From contig OZ023262.1 of assembly GCA_964006375.1 (NCBI GenBank), positions 199,106,778 to 199,170,777 on the forward strand: a DNA stretch of 64,000 nt, in the 5' to 3' direction. The notes beneath the pieces were generated by a model that searched no databases, had not been told where the DNA came from, and saw only the letters and a program-made list of their open reading frames with translations. Positions 25,468 through 37,712 of this stretch are shown here, in pieces. The DNA is from Tillus elongatus (Eukaryota > Arthropoda > Insecta > Coleoptera > Cleridae). A program made the translations under genes and the position numbers. Position 1 is the stretch's first letter. Every line of letters begins with the position of its first letter.

Positions 25468-25542
<75 letters not shown>
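25468..25542. repeat. (TA)n microsatellite, left of the inserted transposon
   Basis: About 75 bp; with 26868-26942 it is one former tract divided by an insertion. Confidence 0.95.
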
Positions 25543-25544
<2 letters not shown>

Positions 25545-26867
25545 ATGACTAATCTAACTGATTCATTAGAAGCTTATAGGGAAATAGAAGAGACATCAAT
25601 CTGAAATTTTGATTGCAGCTATAATACGATGCGGTCTATTTTTCTATAATATTTTCAATGTGCTGTAGCTTCCGGTTGAACCAGAAGTGGCATTACCTTT
25701 TTTTCAAATGCCACCCTATAAATGTTATTGCATTTGTATATTCTACGTAAAATTCTGAAGCTGATGCCTTTTGAATCGTTTTCCTATTTTGAATTGTTTT
25801 TGAGATGTTTAGTTTTTTCAAAACAGATTTTTTGACAGATTGAGTGACTAACTAATTATTACCAACAATTGTAACGTTGAAAATTTTATTCTTGGTATTA
25901 ACAAACGAGTGTACCATCAGGAGCCATTAATAGTATTCTAAAATGTCATACAGGGTGTCTGGTTTTTCCGCTCACTTTTTTGTCACTTTCAATGCGAATA
26001 ACGTAATGACTACAATATTTTTACACTATTTTTACACTATTCGACGTAGAATTTTATTCTCTATTAATATGTTATAACATACCTCAGAGCTAAAATGAAT
26101 ATTTACAGAGATATTATAAAAAATGTGAAAAACTCTTATTTGACTCGCGTGTACTGTCGCAAGTGTGGTTTTAAATTTCATATTTGACAAATACTGTAAA
26201 TGTAAGCTGACAGATAGTTATATGTCTTATTATGGATGATAATAATACTTACACTAATCGTGATAGTCTTAATAGGTGAAGCGCGTCCGTAACCGTGCGG
26301 GAAAGTCGATGACTTTCCAATACGGACTCGGGAGTCGACGGTTCGAGACTCACCGGCGGCGGATGATTTTTCAAATCACTGTCGTCGTTGAGATCGAGCT
26401 CAAGGTGGAGGGTAGGTTACTTTAGATGAGCAAAAAGGGTCAGCAATGGCCTAATTGCCAGTAAACATCTTACCTTTTAGTCTTAATAGGTTATGGTTTT
26501 AAATTTCATATTTGACAAATACTGTAAATGCAAACTAACAGGTAGTTAATTGTCTTATCATGGCTGATAATAATATTTACACAAATCGTGATATGTTTTA
26601 TACATCTGGCGACTGTGAGAACATTTTGTAAAAAACTGTGGGAACTTTTAATGCATCAGCTTCAAAATTTTACGTAGAATTTAAAAATGCAATAATATTT
26701 ATATAGTTCCATTTGAAAAAAGTTAATGTCACTTCCGGTTCAACCGGAAGCTACAGTGCATCGAGAATATCATAAAAAAATAGGTTACATCATATTTTAG
26801 CTGCAACCAAAATTTCAGGTTGATATCTCTTCTATTTCTTCATTCTAATCAGTTAGATGAATCACCT
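25543..26867. mobile_element. DNA transposon with about 230-bp inverted repeats, inserted in (TA)n
   Basis: 25547-25780 and 26640-26865 are inverted copies: GACTAATCTAACTGATTCAT pairs with TCTAATCAGTTAGATGAATC, GCTTCCGGTTGAACC with GGTTCAACCGGAAGC, and TACGTAAAATTCTGAAGCTG with TCAGCTTCAAAATTTTACGT. The interior contains a 110-bp tandem duplication (26168-26276 and 26492-26600) and a SINE between the two units. No transposase is recognised, so it is non-autonomous. Confidence 0.8.
26278..26477 (+). mobile_element. tRNA-derived SINE with 14-bp target duplication
   Basis: GAAGCGCGTCCGTAACCGTG ... GGTTCGAGACTC provides a tRNA-like head with a B box (26338-26351). The body has GAGATCGAGCTCAAGGTGGA and ends with ATCTTACCTTT. 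It is flanked by TAGTCTTAATAGGT at 26264-26277 and 26478-26491. It is unrelated to the SINE family at 7957. Confidence 0.75.
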
Positions 26868-26877
26868 GTATATATAC

Positions 26878-26942
<65 letters not shown>
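26868..26942. repeat. (TA)n microsatellite, right of the inserted transposon
   Basis: About 70 bp of TA with a TACGTA variant at its left edge. Confidence 0.95.
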
Positions 26943-26945
<3 letters not shown>

Positions 26946-27304
26946 GAAGCTGACCTGGATATGGGTTCTAGGTGTACTAGATTGCGCTCATTTAAAAAAA
27001 AAATCAAAATTCAAAGTCGGGATTTCCCCCATGAGTGAAATTTTTCTACGAAAATTAATTTAAAATGACGTCATCGACAATATTTTAAAATCAAGCCTAG
27101 GTTTTCTTGACTATTTTAAAAAGTTCTTACTTGTAGAGTTGTAGAAAACCAGCAGATTTTCAAATTTTATTCGTTAAGATTAAAAAACATAGCTGATTAT
27201 TTTAAAATAAATAATTGAAATTTATTTTGAACATTTCCAGTCACTTCGAGGAAACTTTTAGTCTGCATAAATTTTTTTCGTGCTTTCAACTTCTCAAGAT
27301 TGAT

Positions 27305-28165
<861 letters not shown>

Positions 28166-28618
28166 TTCGCTAAAATTATCAATGACAGTTGGTACAAACT
28201 GTATAATATATTTTGTAAAAAGATTGTAACCGAAAATACTAACTGAAGCCTCCGAGCATTTTTGAAAAAAAGCTGTAGTCGATTAATTGAAATTATTTCA
28301 AGTTACAAACTTGCATTCTACATATAATATACACAATTGCATATGTTTAAATTTTACAACTTGGCTGAGCCCTTTTAAATGTTAAGGTTGCTGTAAGTTA
28401 ACATTTGTAAGTATGAAGAAAGTTTATAAGCAGCTCACTAGAGTAAACTAGCAGTAAGGTTGCAAAAAAAATACTTGAATTTGTAATGCCACTGGGGGGG
28501 GGGGGAGAAGATTTAATATTTGCACCAAACTTGCAGGACGCTTTCTCTAGGTTACTCTACCTTACCCTTTCTTTGAAAAGGGTTCTGCAAGTTTGCTGCA
28601 GTATTACCTTGCTTAGTG

Positions 28619-29540
28619 AGAAGTTTAGGTATATTTTCCAGGGTCCATCAATTTAGTTATTGCTTTATTATGAGACATAATGATCAGAGCTCAAAGCGTC
28701 ATTTCTTAGATAAAAACAAAACCCAAATAATTTTCATCTAGCCTGATTTTTTAATTATAAAATAAATATGATCTTTTAAAAGTTCAGTGTTAAGTTTAGG
28801 TTGTAACTATACATCAGGAAATAGAATCACCAGTCAATTAGTTATAATAATTGCCACTATATTAATTTGGCATTTACACGCGATGATTAGCATATTTCTC
28901 ATTTGTTTTCAAATGAGCATTATAACAAAATACCTGAATGAACAATTCCGACAGTTGACTACTGCCGGGTGTCAGCTATTACTATTTCAGTTCCTCACTT
29001 CAGGTCAAATGCTAGAGAACCCGACTAAATACACACCTTCGCTTTGCTGCGGTTCACCAGGTGATCGTTTCGTGCAATCCAATCTTCCATCAACCGTTAC
29101 ATTAGCGCTGGATTTGTTAATTTGCTTTAATTGTCTATTTATTGCTCGTCGAAAGCCGTTGTCTTATGTAATGTGATAATTTAACGTTTTTCATTTTGAA
29201 TTTTGCAATTTTCGTCTTCGTGACACGTCGGTTTGACGTATTATTACTTCCCGTGTCAATCACTGATGACATTACACATAATGGTAAGAATTTTTATAAG
29301 TGCACTTGTTTAGCACCATTGTGTACAATTACACTTTTATAATGTTTTCTAATTATGTTATTTTGTCCTCTACTCGTGACATATAATTTGCTATAAATCA
29401 TATTTGTGTCTTAACCAGCCGTGTTCACTCATAATTGTGGCCCTTTAATTGTGACGGTTTCTCATAGTCGATGACTTAATCTTATAGATTTTGTACAAAC
29501 CATAATGCAACTCTGAAATTAAAATATTACGTGATATAGC
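28619..29540. other. No recognisable gene; one hydrophobic open frame
   Basis: A 129-residue frame at 28787-29176 (+) begins with a hydrophobic stretch (LVIIIATILIWHLHAMISIF) that could be a membrane segment, but it has no family resemblance and no supporting context, so it is not called a gene. Confidence 0.4.
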
Positions 29541-29650
29541 CACAATCGATGATATTAAAACATTAAAAGACATCTAATTCGTAAAGAAAACCTTTCACAA
29601 TCGATGATATTAAGACATTAAAAGACATCTAATTCGTAAAGAAAACCTTT
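29541..29650 (+). repeat. 55-bp tandem duplication
   Basis: CACAATCGATGATATTAA(A/G)A ... GAAAACCTTT is present twice, starting at 29541 and 29596, with one difference in the opening block. Confidence 0.85.
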
Positions 29651-29814
29651 CAGCTAAATTACCACTCTTCCATGTTAAGCTGGGTTTTTACCGACGCGAA
29701 TTGCGAAAGTCGGTCATTTTGAACTTTTATATCATTGAAATGTAAATTTGACACAACACCCGAATCTCAAATTTCATCAAAATCTGTCGAAACGCCCTAA
29801 ATGCGTGATCAACT

Positions 29815-30500
29815 GGTATATTTAAACATAAAAACTGAACCTGACCCCAAATATGTGATGAGTGGGTTCACTTTCATTTAAAGATATCTGTTCAAATTTA
29901 AACAGTAACAATCTCCAAATTAGCGATTTTTTACTACAAAAAGCGCTAAAATACTATTAAACTAAAAACTCTATTACTAAAAGTCCTGCCAACGCATCAG
30001 AGAAAGGGTCTATTTGAATTTACTGCAAATATCTTATTTAAATTAAAGAAAATCACTGTTTAACTTTAAGAAACTGAAGGCTTTGTAAACACACTTCTTA
30101 TGGCATTTTTCTACAGACCTTCGTTTCAGACTATTTGTCTAAAAATCGTCAATTATGAAGTTTGCATTCGCGACTGATGTTTTAAGAAAAACTGTAAAAT
30201 TCTCAAAGTAAATATTCGGGTATTTCTTGACCCCTTTGTGCCAAGAAAACAGAATCTTTGTCTGTAGTATTCAATACATTTTGTTAACCACACAAAATAT
30301 TTTGGTTTTGTGTCATTCTTTGATCACCAATTTTTTTCTTCATATGCCTATAACTTTTCTCTTTTAACTTCGAGGTATAATTTTTGGCATTTAGTTCACT
30401 TTTAAAAGGTAAACCTGCGCATCAAATTATGCTGCCATAACTTTGTTATTTTTGGAAAAACAAAACCTGTCCGAAAGGAAGTCAAAGTTTTTTCTGGGAT
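29815..30500 (-). repeat. Degenerate (TA)n-core repeat fragments
   Basis: CTGACCCCAAATATGTGATG, CAATCTCCAAATTAGCGATT and (30340-30480) CATATGCCTATAACTTTTCT and AACTTTGTTATTTTTGGA resemble left and right parts of the family without a TA tract. Confidence 0.45.
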
Positions 30501-30509
30501 AACTAGTCC

Positions 30510-32260
30510 AGGATGTCTCCCCTGCTCTAGTGCCTAGTCGTGGACGGCCTGCTAGGGAGGCTCTCGGAAGGGGGTACGAGGTACAGGGCTATGCGGACGA
30601 CATTGTCATCATACTCCGAGGAAAGGTTACACAGTGTGGGAGCGCATGCAGACAGCATTGAAAGTCGTGGAAACATGGCCGGTGGGCCAAGGGCTCGGGG
30701 TGAGCCCCGAGAAAGCAACCGTCATACCGTTTACGAGGAGGCGGAAGTGAGAGAGCAACATAACTCTCACTCTATACGGTAAACACATCCCAATCGCCAG
30801 GGAGGTAAAATATCTTGGGGTCGTATTGGACTCTAAGCTAATCTGGAATGGTCACGTAAGGTCACTGCGTAAGGCAGTAATGACCATATCAGTGACTAGG
30901 CGGCTATATCGAAAAACGTGGGGACTAAGACCTAGTATGCCCCACTGGCTCCACACAAGGGTGGTTAGACCATCGATAACATACGCGGCACTGGTCTGGT
31001 AGCCTAAGGTGACACAATCCAGTGCCAAACAAAAACTAGGCAAGATACAAAGGATGGCTGGCCTGGGCATTAAAGGGGCCATGACTTCAAACTCAACAGC
31101 CGCCATGTAGGTGTTGCTGGATCTGCCCCCCCCCTTCATTAATGGGGAAGGGGGCAGGCTAGGACTATACAACTCTACCTATTGTAGACTGAAGATCAAC
31201 CCAGGCTGCAGGGACCACTGCAAAATTCAGAAGATCGCAAACATTTTACAGTAGAAATCCCCGATCAAGAGACATGGCGGAAAGAGACGCCGGGCTTACC
31301 ACGGGACGCGCTCGTCTAGTTTACGGACGGATCCGGCGCGGAGCGTAGGACGGGGGCAGGTGTTTATTCGGAAGGACCGAGGGTAAGTCATAGTATTTCC
31401 CTCGAAGCCTATGTAACTGTCTTTCAGGCAGAAATGGACGCCATCCTGCACTGTGTGCGGGCGAACAAGAGGAGGGGCTACACCATCAAGTGGATCCTCA
31501 TAGCCACAGACAGACAGGTAGCCCTTAAGGCCCTAAGTATCCCACGGGTAAATTCCAAGCTGGTAACTGGTAAGTGAATGCCGAGACGAAACGAGCGACT
31601 TGGTTGGGCAGAATGAGGTCACCCTTATCTGCGTGACAGGTCACTCGGGGGTCAAAGGCAATGAAGAAGCTGACAGTCTCGCGAAGAGAGTCAGCAGAAC
31701 CATTTATCGGACCAGAACCGGTTCTGGGCGTGACAAAGAGCACTGCCAGGGAAGCTATTTAGGCCTGGGTCAAAAACGAACACAAGGTGTACTGGGCAGA
31801 CTGTCCACGGCTCAGACCTCAGACATGGGAAGTCACTAATTGAAAACCGCCGTTCAAAGAGAGCTGTGGCCCTGCTAAATCTTAGCAAAGGACAGTTCAG
31901 AAACATAACAGGATTCTTGACGGGACACTTGGCCGTCAAAAAACACCTGCATAAAATGGGGCGGTTCGAGGGGGACCTGGCATGCAGACTCTGCGGCAAG
32001 GGGAGGAATCAGCCCAGCTCATCTTGTGCAAGTGTAAAACTCTGGACCGCAAAAGACAACTGATCTACGAACAGCCTAGACCGGAGACAGAGCAATATAA
32101 AACTTCACCCTACCAATTGCTGTGCAGACTAGTTCACGGCACAGTGATTTTGGAATGGGTGGAGTAGAAAAGACAAAGCGCATGCACTATAAGGCAAAGT
32201 ATGCGGTGCTACCGGGGCGGCAAATACGCGGACGAGCCCTGAGGGAGAAAAAAAGATACC
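30510..32260 (+). pseudogene. R1/LOA-like LINE: end of RT, RNase H and 3' end
   Basis: The broken plus-strand frames read, in order, VVDGLLGRLSEGG and GYADDIVIILRG (catalytic box, near 30590), EVKYLGVVLDSKLIWNGHVR (near 30810) and TRRLYRKTWGLRPSMPHWLH (near 30895). After the thumb comes an RNase H domain: FTDGSGAERRTGAGVY (first Asp, near 31320), VFQAEMDAILHCVR (Glu, near 31425) and IATDRQVALKAL (second Asp, near 31505). The C-terminal Cys/His region is near 31980-32050. The end is GACGAGCCCTGAGGGAG with an A tail near 32255. Multiple stops and frameshifts disable it. It begins abruptly in RT, so it is 5' truncated. It closely matches the overlapping part of 61862-64000. Confidence 0.85.
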
Positions 32261-33340
32261 TGTCAAATTTTATAAAACTTCGACCACACAATTTTAATAT
32301 GTGTGTGTGTGTTGAGACCGATTTCCGTGGTAATTATTTGAAGATATACTTGGTTCTCGGATTGAACTGCGTCTAGAGGATACATGGGCACACTTCTCTG
32401 TTCAAGTGCAAAATTACGTAGGTGAAATATTTCTCTCAAAATTGACAGGTCGTGGTAGCCTAGTCATTTGGTTGTAGCCCAGGTTTTATCCTACTAGACT
32501 TTTTTCCTTTGTGATTACCTAAAGTCGTTTTCTACAATAACAGAATGAAAACCCAAAAAAAATGGGTTCGGTGATCTCATTGATGATTTAGCCTTAGCTT
32601 TACGGTGGAATATGTATCTATGTAAGACTGTGCACCCGCACACTACTCCGGTCAAATACGAAATTACCTGAATGTAAGGTTTCTCCAAACATAAATGGTT
32701 GAGGTAGCCCAATCACTTGGCCAGCTCGTTGCCGGGATTCTAGTCCTCTAGACTTTTTTTGAGGTTACCTTAAATTAGTTGTCCATATAAAGTTGAAACT
32801 AGCCCCGGACAGTGGGTCCAAGAAGCCTAGATCGCGCCCATTTGAAGAATTTTTTTCAAAATTCCAAAGTGGCGATCCCCTCACTAATAATTGTTTTCAT
32901 ACGAATATTCGCTTAAAATAGTTTTTTTGTTAAGCTAACAATTTCACTTCATTAAAGAGGTGTAACGACGCCTTGAGCTGATTGTTCACACGACTTGTCA
33001 TCAAGTTGTCTCGCGCATTTGAATCAGTGCGATAAAATAAAGGAAAATTTTATAACAGTGCATATCGTGATCAGAGTACCGTATGCGATAATACGACCGT
33101 TGTAAATTTCATCGTGGCTCCTGTTGTGTTCTTCGTTAAGCGTTCAGAGCAGTGCATGCAGAGACTAGAGATTACCACAAAGACGTGTTGAGAAACTCCG
33201 GACAAGGCACGGACGCCGCAAAGTCGTAAATAAGTGGCTTGCTCATCTCTGTTTTCTCCAATCCAGCTGCATTATACACCCGCAGAAATAATAAAATAAA
33301 TTTACATAACACTATATCTGAACATAAACGTAATACATGC
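32261..33340. other. No recognisable gene; one repeat fragment
   Basis: 32290-32780 has two related sub-blocks (around TGGGCACACTTCTCTGTTCA and TGTGCACCCGCACACTACTC, each followed by CAAAT or GTGCAAAATTAC), suggesting an old duplication. 32785-32930 is a minus-strand left end of the (TA)n-core family (CCCCGGACAGTGGGTCC, GCGCCCATTTGAAG). Confidence 0.5.
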
Positions 33341-33344
33341 AACA

Positions 33345-34250
33345 GATTAAGTCACATTATTTGTTATACAATGCACAGCTCGGTTGGAAATCCTGTTAGT
33401 GAGGTATAAAGATATATAGGTACTCTTATTTAAATTAATTGCTTTTCAAATCTTACCAAGTTAAAGTACATCTTCTAAAAACATTGTGACAGGGTGGCCA
33501 TCTCGGTGCAGAACCAGGTAGTATGTTGTCACGACAGCTCCAGTTAACACAAAATGTTATAAATAGAGACTGTGTACAACCAACTAACAATTTTGTAAAT
33601 TGTCAGCCCTGGCCCATTTTCTTCCCTAATACCGGGACAATATATGTAAGGTTAGATTCTCACCATCATTAGAAACGCAGACCGGTTTTGCTTTCATTAG
33701 TGCTCGTCAGTGCGCTATACTAATTACAGCGAGAACACACCCATAAAGTAATACGGCTTAAGGTAGCCAGCCTCCTATAACATTGTGAAATGTACGAAAG
33801 TCACATTATTTGTTATACAATGCACAGCTCGGTTATAAATCCTGTTAGTGAGGTATAAAGATATATAGGTACTCTTATTTAAATTAATTGATTTTCAAAT
33901 CTTACCAGGATAAAGTACATCTTCTAAAACATTGTGAGATGTAAGACAGGGTGGCCATCTCGGTGCGGAACCAGGTAGTATGTTGTCACGACAGCTCCAG
34001 TTAACACAAAATGTTATAAATAGAGACTGTGTACAACCAACTAACAATTTTGTAAATTGTCAGCCCAGGCCCATTTTCTTCCCTAATACCGAGACAATGT
34101 ATGTAAGGCTAGATTCTCACCATCATTAGAAACGAAGACCGGTTTTGCTTTCATTGGTGCTCGCTAGTGCGCTATACTAATTACAGCGAGAACACACCTA
34201 TAAAGTAATACGGCTTAAGGTATCCAGCCTCCTACAGCATTGTGAAATGT
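33345..34250 (+). repeat. 450-bp tandem duplication
   Basis: Two units, from about 33345 and 33797, each contain CACATTATTTGTTATACAAT, ACCAGGTAGTATGTTGTCAC, ACTAACAATTTTGTAAATTG, GAAGACCGG or GCAGACCGG and TAATACGGCTTAAGGTA. The middle of the unit is also found at 3000-3240. Units differ at few positions, so the duplication is fairly recent. Confidence 0.85.
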
Positions 34251-34420
34251 ACGACAGGGTCTCCAATTTGGTGCAGAACCAGGCTATCTTAAGCCCTATT
34301 ACGTTGTGTGTTCTCGCTGATTAGTATAGCGCCCCAACGAGCTCTAATTAGAGCCAAACCGGTCTGCGTTTCTAATTATTGTGAGAATACATCTAGCCTT
34401 ACATCTTCTAATGGAGACCG
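34251..34420 (-). repeat. Inverted partial third copy of the 450-bp unit
   Basis: GTGTGTTCTCGCTGATTAGT and ACCGGTCTGCGTTTCTAATT are the inverse of segments at 33650-33765 and 34105-34225. This forms a possible long hairpin with the second unit. Confidence 0.8.
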
Positions 34421-34509
34421 TAAATTTGTTTCTTAGTAAGTTGAAACCATAAGATTGGTCCCTTGAATACTACAATAGTATACTAAACGCGCGTTTAAAA
34501 TATCTCTAT

Positions 34510-35020
34510 TAGTGAATTTTCGTAGAAAAAAAATCAATAATGAAGAACTCACGATTTTTGAATTTTGAACAAATTTTTTGAGCGCTTACGAGGCTCCCTA
34601 GAAAATTTAGTGAGTGCGTTCCTTTTGAAAGTGGCTTGGATAAGTTCATTAGTGAGGAAAATCGGACCAGTTTTCCCGAGAAAATTTTGGATTTTCTTTC
34701 CGAAAACTTTTTCGGAATAAGAAAGCTATGGCAACCAAATTTTATACGCAGGTGTATAGTATTAAAGTAAACTACGTATCAAAATGTAGGTGTCCAAGTT
34801 ACAAGAAAAAAAGTTATAAGCGATTAAAGGAAACAATTTGGGTATCACTGGTGATCAGAGAAACACACAAGAACAAAACATTTTGTGTGGATAACAAAAT
34901 CTATTGTAAATTTCAGACAAAAATGAAGTTTTCTTGGCCCCAAAAGGTCTATAAATACCAGAAAATTACTTTTAAAATGTTATAATTGTTCTTCTTAAAA
35001 CGTCACAATCGCAATTTGAA
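34510..35020 (+). repeat. (TA)n-core repeat copy lacking the TA tract
   Basis: Starts with the hairpin region (AGTGAATTTTCGTAGAAAAA), skips from the left half to the right half at about 34610 with no TA, and shows GGCTTGGATAAGTTCATTAG and GGACCAGTTTTCCCGAG. It shows that the tract can be lost or was never gained. Confidence 0.65.
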
Positions 35021-35039
35021 AAGACAAATCAACGATAAG

Positions 35040-35838
35040 GTTGAGGAGCAGGTAAATAACGCAGTACACACATTGCAAAGAAAGCGCCAAGACGATGAGA
35101 ACGTGAACATTAAACGGAACAAGATTTAGAACACAATACTGACAATAAGTAAACGAGAACTAAACCACGAAGCTGAAAGGAATTTTTAAAAATGGATGGC
35201 AGAGGAAATTTTGGAATTGATAAAAAAAGACAACTTAAAACTGTGAACAAGCAAAGGTCCAATTAGCTATATCGACAAATACGATATAAGGCAAAGGGAG
35301 CAAAGGAAAGGTGGCTGAACGAGAAATGTAATGAAATTGAAAGGCTGCAAAAGATACACGACTTTTTTAACAAACCTAAGAGGGCCAAAGAAATGACCGG
35401 ATGCTTCAGAAGCAAACAGAACAACATACTGATATATGAGAATGGAACTGTGATTCTAGACCTAAAAGACAAACTCAGAACATAGAAGGAATATACTGAA
35501 AGACTGTTTCAAGATGATCGAAACAGACCTCAGTTAGTGGAAAATGTAGAAACAGATAGCCCAGAGATAACTAATGAAGAAGTAACATACGCATTTAAAA
35601 ATACAAAAATGTGATGGCGCTTGGCGCGTCAAACTGCTCAAAGAAAATAACATATTAATACTTACAGAACTCTTCAATACGATCTACAAAACCGGAGTTA
35701 TATCCAGAGAATGGTCAATATCCATTTGTTGCAATACCAAAGAATAACCAGCGAAAAAAATGTAAAGATCACAGGACCATAAGCTTAATGAACCCCACAC
35801 TAAACGTTTTCTTAAAAGTCATACATAACCGGATATAT
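35040..35838 (+). pseudogene. RTE-like LINE, first segment (pre-RT and RT fingers)
   Basis: Broken frames give a KGG..NEKCNEIE-like linker (near 35310-35340), then LLKENNILILTELFNTIYKT (near 35635-35690) and REWSISI followed by a lysine-rich stretch and an HRTISLMNP-like segment (near 35770-35800). These are the standard lead-in to an endonuclease-type LINE RT. It is cut at 35838 by an LTR-type insertion and continues at 37195. Confidence 0.65.
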
Positions 35839-37193
35839 TGTAACATGTCGCATGTATTTAACATATATGTGACATGTCACACGCGTCAACACATTTTCTT
35901 TCCGTACAATAAAGCTTCTGAATCGGTCCCAGTAGTGACGTCAGAGTCTAAGTCTCTCTAGTGACGTCAGACTCGGCGGTCAGTTGCTCTACCGCATTAC
36001 AACTCAATGGAATACGCCTGCAACGTGACAACTCGACGACATGTCAAGATAAAAAGGTCTTTATAAACGATTGGAATAGGTGACACCCTATCTTCTTTTT
36101 TATTAAGTCAACCTGAGACTTGCTATCACACAGTTAGTTTTTAATTGGGAAAAACAACATGCCTAAATGGGTAAGTTTTATACTTCAATACCCGCTTATT
36201 TTCTAGTCGTTTGTAAGTTTCTTTAATTGAGATTAATATGTGATTGCTTTCTAGTATGTACCGTACTGAATTCATTTTCAATAACTGCTATCTTTCTCAT
36301 TAATTATATACTGTCAAACGGTGGCTTGTGGTAGCGTTAATTCAAAAATTGCTTGCTATTGTGCCGTACTAATTGTACTTTCAAGGAGATCATTTAAAAT
36401 TTTATTTCATTTACGTTATTTTATTTTGATTATTAACACACAGATAAGTTTTGTACTTAAACGCAACCTGCTACCAGCCGCCTCATGTAGACGACAAAGC
36501 CTTAAACCAACACTAATCCACCTGAAATTTTACAGCACCCAGCTAAGTGGCACCCCGCTAATCACGAACTCGCTGACCAAGGACCAGCTAGTCAGCAATC
36601 CGCTGGTCTATCACCATTCATCTAGACCCGCCATTTGGAGATCCCATCATCCTGGAGAAGTTTCGGTGGCCCCTAACATCAACCATATGTGCCAAGTCAC
36701 GAAGCCGTTTCCCCAGGAAAATGCACCTATACAATAAGGCACCTCCAGCGTCCTAGACTGGACGAATACAGTCATCACTCCAAGGACAGCAGTCGGAATC
36801 ACGAGCTAAGTACATCATTTATCTGTAATTTTTTTAACGTAGTGTATGCTCCACAATTCATTTCAACAATTTTATATGCTAATTTAACGTAGTTAATCGC
36901 TCTACATTTTGTATTCAATTTCGAACAACTTCAAGTAGTTAATTTATCTTTTTTCCCCTTTATTTAAATTTGCTTAGTTGAAGCGATTAGCATTATATAA
37001 CTTCAATAATCTTTTAATAAATCGATTTTTATTTTTACTCCTGACTTTTATTTGTACATTCTAAAACCCACCGAATGCAAGTGCTAAAGCCCACACGTTA
37101 ATTTATATTACACTTGTGCCCCGACTGAGTAGCCAAGCTAAATGTGATTAATTAATTCTTTAAATAATACACAGGGCAATAAATTTTGTTATA
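35839..37193 (+). mobile_element. Solo LTR-like insertion with target duplication
   Basis: The ends TGTAACA (35839) and TGTTATA (37187-37193) are near-inverted, and ATATAT lies on both sides (35833-35838, 37194-37199). The RTE-like coding sequence resumes directly after it. Inside are a TATAAA near 36062, two TGACGTCAGA sites (35937 and 35961), a short ATGCCTAAATGG followed by the donor-like GTAAGT (36161-36178), and AATAAA near 37016. This layout suits a 1.35-kb LTR of a retrotransposon (BEL/Pao or similar). A 138-residue open frame at 36321-36737 is unrecognised. Confidence 0.6.
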
Positions 37194-37194
37194 A

Positions 37195-37712
37195 TATATA
37201 AAGTTATACGACGACATAAGTGACTCTCAGTTCGGTTTTCATAACGGGGTGAGCACGAGAAAGGCACTATTTGCTGTAAACGTACTAACCCAGCGTTGTT
37301 TGGACGTCAACAAGGATGCACACGCGTGCCTAGTGGGGGACAAAAAAGCACTTGACAGAGTCCGACACTACCAACTCATAAAAATCCTTTAAAAAAAAGC
37401 AGTTGGAGGCTCAAGATATATCAATTATAGAAAACTTATACTACAAATAGACAGCAAACATTAAAATAGATAGTGTACAGACGGAATATATAGAGATCAG
37501 ACATGGAGTACGACAGAGATGTGTTATTTCTCCCTTATGGTTTAATATTTATTCAGAAGTCATTATGAGAGAGGCATCACACGGGGAAAGGGCTGGAGTG
37601 CTGGTTAACGTGATACCTGTTTCAAACATAAGGTACGCAGGCAAGACGGTGTTATTAGCCGAAAATGCTAAAGATTTACAAAAAGTATTACACAAAATGA
37701 GACATATAGCCT
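37195..37712 (+). pseudogene. RTE-like LINE, second segment (RT palm)
   Basis: Continues from 35838. Reads SQFGFHNG (near 37235), TRKALFAVNVLTQRCLDVNK (near 37255-37315), GVRQRCVISPLWFNIYSEVI (near 37505-37565) and NIRYAGKTVLL (near 37625-37660), where the catalytic YADD is altered to YAGK. It is cut near 37712 by another LINE and resumes near 40490. Confidence 0.7.

Larger units (their letters stand above)
25320..27075 (-). repeat. (TA)n-core repeat copy split by a transposon in its TA tract
   Basis: The left piece, 25320-25467, carries the inverse of the right half (CGGAAAACCCGGTCCGATTT, then CTTATTC and GATATACAGACAC). The right piece, 26943-27075, carries GATATGGGTTCTAGG, GCGCTCATTT and the hairpin end. 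Between them (TA)n is present at both 25468-25542 and 26868-26942 with a 1.3-kb transposon in between. Confidence 0.75.

Noticed and set aside
28787..29176. 129-residue hydrophobic open frame as a membrane protein gene
   Set aside because: No promoter, homologous motif or conserved context; a single hydrophobic stretch in AT-rich DNA is expected by chance.
36321..36737. 138-residue open frame inside the LTR-type insertion as a gene
   Set aside because: No recognisable domain, and the position fits LTR sequence. The TATA-to-polyA layout does not single it out.
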